Below are positions 26,547-35,696 of a stretch of DNA of 61,665 nt, piece by piece. The DNA comes from Achromobacter insuavis (GTDB lineage Bacteria; Pseudomonadota; Gammaproteobacteria; Burkholderiales; Burkholderiaceae_B): NCBI RefSeq assembly GCF_902859645.1, contig NZ_CADIJR010000038.1, forward strand, positions 1 through 61,665. The letters run 5' to 3'. The translations under genes and the position numbers were made by a program. The notes beneath the pieces were generated by a model. That model was not told where the DNA came from. It made no database searches and worked only from the letters and a program-made list of their open reading frames with translations. Position 1 is the stretch's first letter; the number at the start of each line of letters is the position of its first letter.

Positions 26547-26624
26547 ACTTCATCCTGATTCTCCGTTTGTTATTTAATTTATTGATAAATAAGAATAATA
26601 AAAATGATCTGAAAGGGATGGCAT

Positions 26625-27773
26625 ATGCCGGCAAGGCAGCACGAGCGACACGCTCCGCAGGATCCGGCACGGCGCGGCCTGCTCAAGGCCGCCGGCGCGC
26701 TGGGCCTGTCCAGCCTGGCGCTGGCCGGTTGCGCGAGCCGCGTGGCCGCGCCGGCGGACCGTGGCGAGGCGGCGCCATCTTCCGGGCCGTCTTCGGCGGC
26801 GCCGCGGCGCGATGCGCCCGTGCCGGCCTTGCGTCCGGGCGGCCGTGTCGCCATCGTGGCGCCGGCCTCGGCGGCCGATGGCGCGGCCTTCGAGGCGGCG
26901 GAATGGCTGCAGGCGCGCGGTTACGACCCGCGCATCATGCCGGCCGCGCTGACGCGCAGCGATCCGCCCTATGACTACCTGGCCGGTGACGACGACGCCC
27001 GGCTGAACGACCTGCACGCGGCCTTTGCCGACCCGGCCATCGACGCCATCTGGTGCCTGCAAGGCGGTTTCGGCTCGTGGCGGCTGGCGGACCGGCTCGA
27101 CATCGGCCTGCTGCGCCAGCACCCCAAGCCCTTCATCGGCTACAGCGACATCACCGCGCTGCACCTGGCGATCCAGCGCCATGCCGGCTTCGTGACGTTC
27201 CACGGGCCGATGCTGGCGCAGGACCTGGTGGCGGGCAAGCAGGAGCCCACCGCCAGCCACGTGCTGGCGATGGTCGGCGGCCAGTTCGGGCAGGGCGCCT
27301 GGATCGACGCCCCGCCGGAATCCAACCCGGTGGTGCTGGCGCCCGGCGTGGCCAGCGGCCGGCTGGTGGGCGGCAACCTGGCGCTGATCGCCGCCATGAT
27401 CGGCTCGCGCCACGAGATCGCCACGCGCGACGCCATCCTGTTCATCGAGGACGTCAACGAGGCGCTGCCGCGCATCGACCGCTTGCTGTCGCAATTGCGC
27501 GCGGCCGGCAAGTTCGATCGCATCAAGGGCGTGCTGGCCGGCAATTTCACCCGCCTGGGGCTGCCGGGGGGTGACGCGGTCGGCCAGAGCCTGTTGTTCC
27601 CGCTGCTGCTGGAGCAATTCCAGGCGCGCGGCATCCCGGTGCTGGCGGCCTGGCCCAGCGGCCATGGCGACCCCAACCTGACGCTGCCGCTCGGCGCCCT
27701 GGTGACGCTGGACACCCAGCGGCGCGGCTTGCGGCTGGAACAGGCCGTGGCGGTCCAGGCCGCGCCGCTGTAG
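26625..27773 (+). CDS. LD-carboxypeptidase, S66 family, lipoprotein
   Basis: A 382-residue peptidase. The N-terminus PARRGLLKAAGALGLSSLALAGC combines a twin-arginine pair with a lipobox (Cys36), so it is probably an envelope lipoprotein exported by Tat. The S66 fold shows PGGRVAIVAPAS, the nucleophile Ser in GYSDIT, the Glu in FIEDVNE and the His in PSGHGDPN. It should remove the terminal D-Ala from peptidoglycan tetrapeptides. Classic LdcA is cytoplasmic, so a lipoprotein form is a noteworthy variation. AAAGGG precedes the ATG. The next gene follows by 16 bp. Confidence 0.9.
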   Translation: MPARQHERHAPQDPARRGLLKAAGALGLSSLALAGCASRVAAPADRGEAAPSSGPSSAAPRRDAPVPALRPGGRVAIVAPASAADGAAFEAAEWLQARGYDPRIMPAALTRSDPPYDYLAGDDDARLNDLHAAFADPAIDAIWCLQGGFGSWRLADRLDIGLLRQHPKPFIGYSDITALHLAIQRHAGFVTFHGPMLAQDLVAGKQEPTASHVLAMVGGQFGQGAWIDAPPESNPVVLAPGVASGRLVGGNLALIAAMIGSRHEIATRDAILFIEDVNEALPRIDRLLSQLRAAGKFDRIKGVLAGNFTRLGLPGGDAVGQSLLFPLLLEQFQARGIPVLAAWPSGHGDPNLTLPLGALVTLDTQRRGLRLEQAVAVQAAPL

Positions 27774-27789
27774 CCCGGAGACCCGCCGC

Positions 27790-28938
27790 ATGAATCCTTT
27801 CTTCGATACCCTGAGCCGCCGGTTGAACGCGCCCGAACGCCAGCGCCCGCGGCAGCGGCATGCCCGCGCCAAGGCGTTCCATTGCGTTTGCGGCCAGCGG
27901 GTGTTCTTCAACAACACCGAATGCCTGAACTGCCATCGGCAACTGGGCTTCGATCCGCGCCACGGCCACATCGTGGCGCTGGACCCGGGCAAGACAGATG
28001 GTTCCTGGATCGAGGCCGGGCGGGTGCGCGGCAGGACCTTCAAGCGCTGCGTCAATTTCTCGTCGCCGGCCGCCTGCAATTGGCTGCTGCCGGCCGCGCG
28101 CGCGGATCATCTCTGCATCGCCTGCAGCCTCAATCGCACCATCCCCGACCTGTCGGTGCCGGGCAATGGCGCGCTGTGGCGCAAGGTCGAGAGCGCCAAG
28201 CGCCAGTTGATCGCCCAGTTGCTGACGCTGGGGCTGCCGATTCCGCGGGCGCGCACGCCGGGCGACGGCGGGCTGGCGTTCGACCTGCTGGCGCCCTCTG
28301 ACGACGGCGCGCCGCTCCTGACCGGCCATGGCCATGGGCTGATCACGCTCAATATCCACGAGGCCGACGACGCCTACCGGGTCCAGGTGCGCGAGGCGAT
28401 GCACGAGCCGTACCGCACCCTGGTGGGCCATTTCCGCCACGAGATCGGCCATTTCTATTGGGACCGGCTGGTGGCCGGCAGCTCCTGGCTGGCGCCATTC
28501 CGTCAGGTGTTCGGCGATGAGCGCGAAGACTACGCGCAGGCGTTGCGACGCCATTACGAGCAGGGCGCGCCGGCCGACTGGGCGCAACGCTTCATCAGCG
28601 CCTACGCCTCGTCGCATCCCTGGGAAGACTGGGCCGAGACCTGGGCCCATTACCTGCACATGATGGACGCGCTGGACACCGCTTTCAGCTTTGGCGTGGC
28701 GCGGGTGCCGCTAGAGCAGGCCAGCGATCCATTCACCCGGGCGTCGCTGTACGACCCGGACGATCCCGAGGGCCAGGGCTTTCTCGACCTGGTCAATGGC
28801 TGGGTGGCGCTGACCGGCGTGCTCAACGAGCTGTCACGCAGCATGGGTCAGCGCGACTTCTATCCCTTCGTGCTGCCCGCCGCGGTGGTGGGCAAGCTGC
28901 AGTTCGTGCATCGGGTGATCCGGGCCGCGGCGCGCTGA
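27790..28938 (+). CDS. Zinc-ribbon putative metallopeptidase
   Basis: A 382-residue protein with an N-terminal zinc ribbon (Cys32, Cys34, Cys45, Cys48), a second Cys set (Cys96, Cys109, Cys112) and the metalloprotease motif HEIGH (217-221). A downstream Glu in EDWAETWAHYLH probably serves as third zinc ligand. It matches the bacterial family of putative zinc-binding metallopeptidases with a zinc-ribbon head. No signal peptide is visible, so it should be cytoplasmic. Substrate unknown. It is probably co-transcribed with the LD-carboxypeptidase. Confidence 0.82.
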   Translation: MNPFFDTLSRRLNAPERQRPRQRHARAKAFHCVCGQRVFFNNTECLNCHRQLGFDPRHGHIVALDPGKTDGSWIEAGRVRGRTFKRCVNFSSPAACNWLLPAARADHLCIACSLNRTIPDLSVPGNGALWRKVESAKRQLIAQLLTLGLPIPRARTPGDGGLAFDLLAPSDDGAPLLTGHGHGLITLNIHEADDAYRVQVREAMHEPYRTLVGHFRHEIGHFYWDRLVAGSSWLAPFRQVFGDEREDYAQALRRHYEQGAPADWAQRFISAYASSHPWEDWAETWAHYLHMMDALDTAFSFGVARVPLEQASDPFTRASLYDPDDPEGQGFLDLVNGWVALTGVLNELSRSMGQRDFYPFVLPAAVVGKLQFVHRVIRAAAR

Positions 28939-28968
28939 TGCCGCGGCCGGTTGCGGCGCGGTGCGCGC

Positions 28969-29832
28969 TCAGATGCGCCGCGCCGACCATTCGCCCTTGC
29001 CGGCGGCGCTGCCCTGGATGGTGGTGCCGTTGACTTCCCCGGTGTAGCGCACGCCGTCGGCGGTGAACGAGATGGTGCGGCCGTCCATGCGCGCGTCCGA
29101 GATCTCGCTGGAGCCGAGCTTGCCCGACAGCATCTGGTACTGCTGTTCCAGTTGCAGCGTGCGGCCGCCCACCTGCCAGCGGCCGTCGACCTTGGCCGGC
29201 ACCACCCACAACAGCGCGTTGCAGTAGGTCTGGCAGGCCTCGGTCACGGTCTCGGAGGCATCCGGCTCCCAGTCGCCCATGCGGAAGGTGTTGGACACGA
29301 TGCGGGTGCCCGGCGGCAATTCCAGCAGCTTGGGCCGCAGCTTCTCGTTGATGGTCGACAGCAGGAACATGGTGATCACATCGGCCTGCGACAGGTCGGT
29401 CTCGAACAGGTCCGCGACCTCGAACGTGGCGCGGCGGGACATGCCGGCCTTGGCCGCGTTGCTGCGCGACAGCGCCACCAGGTCGGGGTTGTACTCGATG
29501 CCCTTGGCGGTCAGGCCGCGCTGGGCGGCGGTGATGACGGTGCGGCCGTCGCCCGAGCCCAGGTCCATCAGCCGGTCCTGCGGCGTGACCTGGGCCATGT
29601 CGAGCATCTTGTCCACCAGCGTCTGCGGGGTCGGCACCCAGATGACGTCCTTGCCGTCCTGGCCGACGTCGGGCACGTAGCCTTCGGCCGCGGCGGCCTG
29701 GGGCGCGGCGGGAGTGCCTGCGCCGGCGGCGCGGGCCTCGGCCAGGATCGACAGGGACAAGGCCAGCGCCAGCGCCGATGCCATGATGGTCCAGCGGCGG
29801 GCGGGCGAGAGGGACGAATGGGCACGTTGCAT
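28969..29832 (-). CDS. Exported SAM-dependent methyltransferase-like protein
   Basis: A 287-residue protein. An apparent signal peptide (WTIMASALALALSLSILAEARA) precedes a class I methyltransferase core: VPTPQTLVDKMLDMA, motif I DLGSGDGR (90-97), GIEYNPDLVALSR and the acidic ADLFETDLSQAD. A C-terminal ~85-residue beta-rich domain follows (VDGRWQVGGRTLQLEQQYQML and onward). The core resembles FAM173/ANTKMT-type lysine methyltransferases. A periplasmic location would be odd because S-adenosylmethionine is cytoplasmic; the N-terminal helix may instead anchor the protein. It is convergent with the metallopeptidase gene. Confidence 0.78.
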   Translation of the reverse strand: MQRAHSSLSPARRWTIMASALALALSLSILAEARAAGAGTPAAPQAAAAEGYVPDVGQDGKDVIWVPTPQTLVDKMLDMAQVTPQDRLMDLGSGDGRTVITAAQRGLTAKGIEYNPDLVALSRSNAAKAGMSRRATFEVADLFETDLSQADVITMFLLSTINEKLRPKLLELPPGTRIVSNTFRMGDWEPDASETVTEACQTYCNALLWVVPAKVDGRWQVGGRTLQLEQQYQMLSGKLGSSEISDARMDGRTISFTADGVRYTGEVNGTTIQGSAAGKGEWSARRI

Positions 29833-29872
29833 GATGAAGACTCCTAGGGCGAAGAAAAGCGGGAGGGGCGGC

Positions 29873-31279
29873 TCATTGCAGGTCGCGCCTGTCCGGGGCG
29901 CGCGTCTCGGCGGGGCGCAGCAGCCGCAGCATCGGCACCCCCAGCACCAGCACGCCCAGGCCGATCAGGGCCCCGGCGCCAGCGTAGGCGGCGCTGGAAT
30001 AGACCAGGCCGGCGCAGGTCAGCGCCAGCAGGGCCGGGGTCAGCGGATACAGGGGCACGCGGAACGGCCGCGGGCGCGCCGGGTCACGCTGGCGCAGGCG
30101 CCATACCGACGCGGCCACCAGCAGCATGAACAGCCAGAACACCGGCGCGGTGTAGGCCACCATGGTCTGCACCGCGTTGTGGCTGAAGGCGCCCACCGCC
30201 AACAGGGCCAGGGTGATGACGCCCTGCGCCAGCAAGGCGCTGACCGGGGTCTCCTTGCGTTCGTTCCAGCCGGCCAGCGCACGCAGCCGCGGCACGTCGC
30301 GGCCCAGCGCGTAATAGACGCGGGCGCCGGTGATGATGGTGCCGTTGATGGTGCTGAGCGCGGTGGCGCAGATCACCAGGCTCAGCAGGGCGGCGGCATA
30401 GGGGCCGGCGGCCAGCTGCATCACCGCCGCGCCCAGCGCCGGCGTGTCGCGCAGGCCCTGCAGGCCGAACAGTTCCAGCAGGGCGAGATTGGTCAGGAGA
30501 TAGGCGCCGGTCACCACCACGGTGCCGATCAGCAGCACCCGCGCCATGTTGCGGCCGGGATTGCGCAGCTCGCCGCTGAGATAGGCGGCCTCGTTCCAGC
30601 CGCCGTAGGTCAGCAGCACGAACACCATGCCCATGCCCATCAGTCCGGCCGGGTTGCCGCCCAGCGGCGCCGGCGCGGGCGCGGCGGGCGAGGCGGTGAA
30701 CAGGGCGGCGCCCAGCACCGCCGTCAGCGCCACCAGCGTCAGGATCGTGAACAGCCATTGCAGGCGCTTGGAGTGGCGGGTGCCGGCCACGTTCAGCGCG
30801 GTCAGGCCGATCACCGACAGCGCCGCGTGCACGGTGGCCCCATGCGTGCCGAGCGGCAGCAGCTGCTGCGCGTAGTCGCCATAGATGAAGGCCACCACGG
30901 CGATCGCGCCGGTCTGGATCACGGTGCAGCGCGCCCAGGCGAACAGCAGGCCGACCCGCGGCCCCCAGGCGCGCGACAGATACAGGTATTCCCCGCCAGC
31001 GCCGGGATAGGCCGCGCCCAGCTCGGCATAGCAGAGCGCGCCCACCAGCATCACCAGCCCGCCCGCGGCCCAGTAGGCCAGGTACATCGCCTCGGACGTG
31101 GCGTGCTGCGCCACCAGCGGTGGGAAGCCGAAGATGCCGATGCCGATCACCACGCCCACCAGCACCACGGTCGCATCCATCACCGACAGACCGGGCGGGC
31201 CGAGCGCGTGCGCGCCCGCGCCGCTCCCCGCGCCGGCTGCACTGGGGCTGGGGCGCAAGGAACGGGGCAAAGGCGGCAT
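29873..31279 (-). CDS. APC-superfamily amino acid permease
   Basis: A 468-residue transporter with about 12 membrane helices. It opens with VMDATVVLVGVVIGIGIFGFPPLVA, the APC helix I with its unwound Gly motif, and has the family GGEYLYLSRAWGPRVG loop after helix II. It probably imports an amino acid or exchanges amino acids with proton coupling. Start 31279 has GGGAGA upstream. It lies downstream of the XRE-cupin regulator; a palindrome at 31384-31401 lies between them. The neighbouring D-amino-acid genes suggest, but do not prove, a related cargo. Confidence 0.9.
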   Translation of the reverse strand: MPPLPRSLRPSPSAAGAGSGAGAHALGPPGLSVMDATVVLVGVVIGIGIFGFPPLVAQHATSEAMYLAYWAAGGLVMLVGALCYAELGAAYPGAGGEYLYLSRAWGPRVGLLFAWARCTVIQTGAIAVVAFIYGDYAQQLLPLGTHGATVHAALSVIGLTALNVAGTRHSKRLQWLFTILTLVALTAVLGAALFTASPAAPAPAPLGGNPAGLMGMGMVFVLLTYGGWNEAAYLSGELRNPGRNMARVLLIGTVVVTGAYLLTNLALLELFGLQGLRDTPALGAAVMQLAAGPYAAALLSLVICATALSTINGTIITGARVYYALGRDVPRLRALAGWNERKETPVSALLAQGVITLALLAVGAFSHNAVQTMVAYTAPVFWLFMLLVAASVWRLRQRDPARPRPFRVPLYPLTPALLALTCAGLVYSSAAYAGAGALIGLGVLVLGVPMLRLLRPAETRAPDRRDLQ

Positions 31280-31383
31280 CGAAGTCTCCCGGGGATCGCC
31301 AGCGCACGGGCGTGCGGCGTGCCAGGCATTCATCCTGACAATAGGCTGAATAAAGAGTGACCCCGGGCGGGGAAGGAAAGTTT

Positions 31384-31401
31384 CTACGGGATTTCCCGTA
31401 G
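31384..31401. promoter_or_regulatory. 18-bp palindrome between XRE-cupin regulator and APC permease
   Basis: CTACGGGATTTCCCGTAG has 8-bp perfect arms around TT, about 105 bases upstream of the permease start. There is no T-run, so it is more likely an operator than a terminator. The binding protein could be the neighbouring regulator. Confidence 0.5.
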
Positions 31402-31464
31402 CCGATGCGGGCCGCGGTCAGGCGCGGGACGAGCCCCCGCCGGGAGGCGGGCCCGCGAAAGGGC

Positions 31465-32109
31465 TTACTGCTTGGGCGAAACCGGCTTCAGGCGCGACGG
31501 CACTTCGTCCAGATCGCTGCAGACGGCCAGCACTTCGGCCGGCTTCTTGCTCAGCGACAGGTAGACGTGGCCGATGCCGCTGTCGAAATAGGCGGACTCC
31601 AGCCGGTTGAGCACCACGCTGTCGCCGTTCTCGAACTGGATGCGCACCTTGCCCGACAGCACCAGCGCGAACTCCTGGCCGGGGTGGCGGATGTAGTCCT
31701 CGAACTCGACCACCTTGCGCGAATCGATCAGCGCCAGCATGGGCATCATCTTCTTGCCCGGGTATTCGCCCATCAACAGCCGGTAGTGGTAGTTGTCGGT
31801 GGCGTAGTCGCGGGCGTCGCTGAGCTTGTTCTTGACGTAGGTGGGCGCGACCTCGGCCTGGGGCGCGTCGCCCAGCATGAACATGCGCGTCATGTCGATG
31901 TCCAGCGCCCGGGCCAGCGCGGCGAACTTCTCGTAGCTCAGGGCGATCTGGCCCAGTTCGGCCTTGGACAGCGTCGATACCGCGATGCCGCTGGCCTGCG
32001 ACAGTGCCTGCAGCGTCATTTTCCGGGCCTTGCGCTCGGCGCGCAGGCGGGCGCCCATTACTTCCTTGCCCACGATGTCGGGTGGGGCCGTCTTGCGGGT
32101 AGGGGCCAT
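31465..32109 (-). CDS. XRE-family regulator with C-terminal cupin domain
   Basis: A 214-residue regulator. The helix-turn-helix (GARLRAERKARKMTLQALSQASGIAVSTLSKAELGQ, about 19-55) is joined to a cupin sensor (HPGQEFALVLSGKVRIQFENGDSVVLNRLESAYFDSGIGHVYL). This architecture often controls amino acid or polyamine catabolism. It lies 94 bp downstream of the D-aminoacylase gene, on the same strand. The start at 32109 (MAPTRKTAPP) is preferred; the longer ORF overlaps the upstream gene. Likely targets are the D-amino-acid operon and the permease gene. Confidence 0.9.
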   Translation of the reverse strand: MAPTRKTAPPDIVGKEVMGARLRAERKARKMTLQALSQASGIAVSTLSKAELGQIALSYEKFAALARALDIDMTRMFMLGDAPQAEVAPTYVKNKLSDARDYATDNYHYRLLMGEYPGKKMMPMLALIDSRKVVEFEDYIRHPGQEFALVLSGKVRIQFENGDSVVLNRLESAYFDSGIGHVYLSLSKKPAEVLAVCSDLDEVPSRLKPVSPKQ

Positions 32110-32203
32110 GTAGCGGTCTGGGCGTCTAGGGGTTTGGGAGGGAAAGCGGACGGGGCCCGCAAGCCCCGCCGCGCATACGCCGGATTGTATAAGGCGGCGC
32201 CGG

Positions 32204-33658
32204 TCAGGCGGGCGTGCGCGCCAGCACCCGGCCGGCATGCTCGCCGGTGAAGGCCTGCTCGCGCCAGACGGGCACGCCGTTGACATAGACCGAATGGATG
32301 CCGGCGGCGCGTTCGGTCGGCCGCTCGAAGGTGGCGGTGTCGGCCACGGTGGCCGGATCGAACACCACCAGGTCGGCGAAGTAGCCCGGCCGCAGCTGCC
32401 CGCGCTCGGCCAGGCCGAAGCGCTGGGCGGTCAGGCCGGTCATTTTCCAGACCGCCGTTTCCAGCGGGAACAGGCCCAGGTCGCGCGCGTAGTGGCCCAG
32501 CACCCGCGGGAAGGTGCCCCACAGCCGCGGATGGGGGCGTTCGTCGTGCGGCAAGCCGTCCGAGCCGATCATGGTGGGGCCGAACGCCAGGATGCGCTGC
32601 ACGTCGGGCTCGTCCATCATGAAATAGATCGCGCCGGCCGGCTGCAGCTCGGGCACCACGTCGTACTTGGACTTGCCGCGCTCGGCCGCGACCTCTTCCA
32701 GGTCGCGCCCGCTCAGTTCGGGGAAGGGCTTGCACCAGGTGATGATGGTGCGGCCGGCCAGCAGCACGCGGTCCTGCTTGAGCATGGTGGAGCCGGCCAC
32801 GTAGGGATAGGCGTCCAGCGACACGTCCTGGCGCGCCATGGCCGCTTCGATCAGCGGCAGGGTTTCGCGCGAACGGCCGAAGTTGGGCTGGCCCATGACC
32901 TTGTGGTGCGAGATCACCACCGGCACGTCCAGCTCGCGGCCGATGCGGAAGGTTTCCTCCAGCGCCGCCACGATGTGCTCGCCCTCGTCGCGCATGTGGG
33001 TGGCATAGATGCCGCCATGCGTGCTCAGGGGGCGGCAGACCTCGATGATCTCCTCGGTGGTGGCGCGCGCCGCGGGCGGGTAGAAGGCGCCGGTCGAAAT
33101 GCCGATGGCGCCGCTGGCCATGGCTTCCTCGGCCAGCGCGCGCATGGCGTCGATCTCGGCGTCGGTGGCTTCGCGCTGCAGGTCGGGCATGACGGCGGCG
33201 CGCAGCGTCGAGTGGCCCACCATGCAGGCGGCATTGACCGCCGCGGGCGTGGCGCGCAGGGCGTCCAGGTAGTCGGCGAAGCGGGCGAATTGATAGGAGC
33301 CGCCTTCGTCCAGCAGGTCCAGCGGCGCCGGCGGGTTGGCGTGCGCCAGCGGCGCCAGGCTGATGCCGCAGTTGCCCGTGACCACCGTGGTGACGCCCTG
33401 CGAGATCTTGGGCGTCATGTCGCGGCGCTTGAGCAGGTAGTTGTCGTCGTGGGTGTGCGAGTCGATGAAGCCCGGCGCCAGCACCTGGCCGGCGACGTCG
33501 ATCCGGTGGCGCGCGGGGGCGTCCGACAGGTCGCCGATGGCGGCAATGCGGTCGCCGCGCACGCCGACGTCGGCGCGCTGTCCGGGGGTGTTGGCGCCGT
33601 CGATGACGGTGCCGCCGACGAACAGGTAGTCAAAGGGCTGCGATTCGGATGAAGTCAT
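32204..33658 (-). CDS. N-acyl-D-amino-acid deacylase (D-aminoacylase)
   Basis: A 484-residue amidohydrolase that should release D-amino acids from N-acyl forms. Diagnostic features are the metal-binding HTHDD (68-72), GVTTVVTGNCGISLAP (89-104), GHSTLR, GISTGAFYPP, THMRDEGEH and SDGLPHDERPHPR, and the C-terminal RGQLRPGYFADLVVFDP typical of the superfamily. It ends the dadA-ridA-M81-dpp operon, 27 bp after dppF. D-Glu versus D-Asp versus general specificity cannot be decided. Confidence 0.92.
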   Translation of the reverse strand: MTSSESQPFDYLFVGGTVIDGANTPGQRADVGVRGDRIAAIGDLSDAPARHRIDVAGQVLAPGFIDSHTHDDNYLLKRRDMTPKISQGVTTVVTGNCGISLAPLAHANPPAPLDLLDEGGSYQFARFADYLDALRATPAAVNAACMVGHSTLRAAVMPDLQREATDAEIDAMRALAEEAMASGAIGISTGAFYPPAARATTEEIIEVCRPLSTHGGIYATHMRDEGEHIVAALEETFRIGRELDVPVVISHHKVMGQPNFGRSRETLPLIEAAMARQDVSLDAYPYVAGSTMLKQDRVLLAGRTIITWCKPFPELSGRDLEEVAAERGKSKYDVVPELQPAGAIYFMMDEPDVQRILAFGPTMIGSDGLPHDERPHPRLWGTFPRVLGHYARDLGLFPLETAVWKMTGLTAQRFGLAERGQLRPGYFADLVVFDPATVADTATFERPTERAAGIHSVYVNGVPVWREQAFTGEHAGRVLARTPA

Positions 33659-33685
33659 GGGATCTCCGGTGAATGTCGAGGCGGC

Positions 33686-34678
33686 TCAGGCGAAATGGCA
33701 GGCGACCAGCTGGCCGGCGCCGACCGGGCGCGCCACGGGCGTTTCCTGGGCGCAACGCGCCTGGGCCTGCGGACAGCGGGTGCGGAAGGCGCAGCCGGAC
33801 GGCGGCGCCAGCGGGCTGGGAATCTCGCCCTTGAGCACCGCCACCGGGGCGCGTTCGCCGCGGCGGGCCGAGGGCACCGCGGCCAGCAGGGCGCGGGTGT
33901 AGGGGTGGGCCGGGTGGTTGAAGACCGCGTCGCGGGTGCCGGTCTCGACGATCCTGCCCAGGTACATCACCGCCACGTGGTGGCTGATGTGGCGCACCAC
34001 GCTCAGGTCGTGCGAGATGAACACATAGGTCAGGCCCAGGTCGCGCTGCAGGTCCATCAGTAGATTGATGACCTGTGCCTGCACCGACACGTCCAGCGCC
34101 GAGACCGGTTCGTCGCAGACGATCAGGCCCGGCTCCGGCGCCAGGGCGCGCGCGATGACGATGCGCTGGCGCTGGCCGCCGGAGAATTCGTGCGGATAGC
34201 GGTCGGCCGCGTCCGGCCGCAGGCTGACCCGCGCCAGCAGTTGCGCCACGCGCTCGCGGATGGCCTCGCGGCCATAGCCGAAATTGCGCAGCGGTTCGCC
34301 GATGATGTCGCGCACCCGCATGCGCGGGTTCATCGACGAAAACGGATCCTGGAAGATGAACTGCATCCGGCGCCGCATGGCGCGCAGCTGGTTGCTGTTC
34401 ATGCCCGCCAGGTCGGCGCCTTCGAGCAGAATGCGGCCCTCGGTGGGGTCGGTCAGCCGGATCAGGCATTTGCCGGTGGTCGACTTGCCGCAGCCGGACT
34501 CGCCCACCAGGCTCAGGGTCTGGCCGCGCGCGACCGACAGCGACACGCCGTCGACCGCGCGCAGCACCTTGCCGCCGTCCACGGGGAAATGCTTTTTCAG
34601 GCCGACCACCTCCAGCAGGGGGGCGGACGGGGCGGATGCCGCGGCGGCGGCGGGGAAAGGCGCATCGTGCAGGTTCAT
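33686..34678 (-). CDS. Dipeptide/oligopeptide ABC transporter ATPase, DppF-type
   Basis: A 330-residue ATPase with Walker [10 protein letters not shown], signature FSGGQRQRI and Walker B GLIVCDEPVSALDVSVQAQ. The C-terminal oligopeptide-family extension has the Cys-rich PSGCAFRTRCPQAQARCAQE. Its start overlaps the DppD stop by four bases. It pairs with DppD to energise the DppBC channel. Confidence 0.94.
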   Translation of the reverse strand: MNLHDAPFPAAAAASAPSAPLLEVVGLKKHFPVDGGKVLRAVDGVSLSVARGQTLSLVGESGCGKSTTGKCLIRLTDPTEGRILLEGADLAGMNSNQLRAMRRRMQFIFQDPFSSMNPRMRVRDIIGEPLRNFGYGREAIRERVAQLLARVSLRPDAADRYPHEFSGGQRQRIVIARALAPEPGLIVCDEPVSALDVSVQAQVINLLMDLQRDLGLTYVFISHDLSVVRHISHHVAVMYLGRIVETGTRDAVFNHPAHPYTRALLAAVPSARRGERAPVAVLKGEIPSPLAPPSGCAFRTRCPQAQARCAQETPVARPVGAGQLVACHFA

Positions 34679-35688
34679 CGCGGGGCTTGCTCCATCGTGG
34701 CGGCCGGCGCGGCCTGGCGCGCCCAGCACCAGACGCGGTGGCGGTCGCCGCTGGCGACCTCGGGCGGCGTCTCGTCGGCGCAGCGCGGCAGGGCCTCGCG
34801 ACAGCGCGCGGCGAAGGCGCAGCCGCGCGATTCGGGCGTCACCACCGGCACGATGCCGGGCAGCTCGGCCAGGCGGGCGGTATGGTCCTGGCCGTCGACG
34901 AAGTCGGGCAGCGAGCGGATCAGCGCCTGGGTATAGGGATGGGCGGCATGGTCCAGCACGTCGTCGACGCTGCCTTCCTCGACCTTGCGGCCGGCGTACA
35001 TGACGATGACCCGCTGGCACATCTGCGCCACCACGCCCAGATCGTGGGTGATCAGCACGATGGCGGTGCCCAGCCGCGCCTGGATGTCGCGCAGCAGGTG
35101 CAGGATCTGCGCCTGGATGGTGACGTCCAGCGCGGTGGTCGGCTCGTCGGCGATCAGCACCTTGGGCTGGCACGCCAGCGCCATGGCGATCATGGCGCGC
35201 TGGCGCATGCCGCCGGACAGCTGGTAGGGGTATTCGTGCACGCGCCGCGCCGGGTCGGAGATCTGCACCAGTTCCAGCAGTGCCTCGGCCTGCTTCATGG
35301 CCTCGCGCCGCGACAGGCCCTGGTGCAGCATCAGCGGCTCGCTGATCTGGCGGCCGATCGTGAACACCGGGTTGAGCGAGGTCATCGGCTCCTGGAAGAT
35401 CATCGACAGCTGGTTGCCGCGCACGGCCCGCATGGCCTTCTCGGGCAGGGCCAGCAGGTCGCGGCCGTCGAATTCGACGCTGCCGCGCGCCACGCGCCCG
35501 GGCGTGCGCAGCAGCCGCATGATGGACAGCGACGTGACGCTCTTGCCGCAGCCGGATTCGCCGACCAGGCCGAGGGTCTCGCCCGGCATCAGGTCGAACG
35601 ACAGGCCGTCCACGGCCAGCACCGTGGTCTCGTCGCCGTCGAAACAGGTGGTCAGGTCATTCACTTGCAGGACAGGTTGGGATGGCAT
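34675..35688 (-). CDS. Dipeptide/oligopeptide ABC transporter ATPase, DppD-type
   Basis: A 337-residue ATPase: Walker [10 protein letters not shown], signature [15 protein letters not shown], Walker [19 protein letters not shown], and the Cys-containing tail [17 protein letters not shown]. Start 35688 is preceded by GTAGGAG, a strong ribosome site. It lies 8 bp after dppC and overlaps dppF by four bases. Confidence 0.94.
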   Translation of the reverse strand: MPSQPVLQVNDLTTCFDGDETTVLAVDGLSFDLMPGETLGLVGESGCGKSVTSLSIMRLLRTPGRVARGSVEFDGRDLLALPEKAMRAVRGNQLSMIFQEPMTSLNPVFTIGRQISEPLMLHQGLSRREAMKQAEALLELVQISDPARRVHEYPYQLSGGMRQRAMIAMALACQPKVLIADEPTTALDVTIQAQILHLLRDIQARLGTAIVLITHDLGVVAQMCQRVIVMYAGRKVEEGSVDDVLDHAAHPYTQALIRSLPDFVDGQDHTARLAELPGIVPVVTPESRGCAFAARCREALPRCADETPPEVASGDRHRVWCWARQAAPAATMEQAPR

Positions 35689-35696
35689 GCGCGCTC

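Noticed and set aside
29714-31360. Plus-strand ORF opposite the APC permease
   Set aside because: Composition is Gln/His/Arg-rich and antisense to an intact 12-helix transporter.
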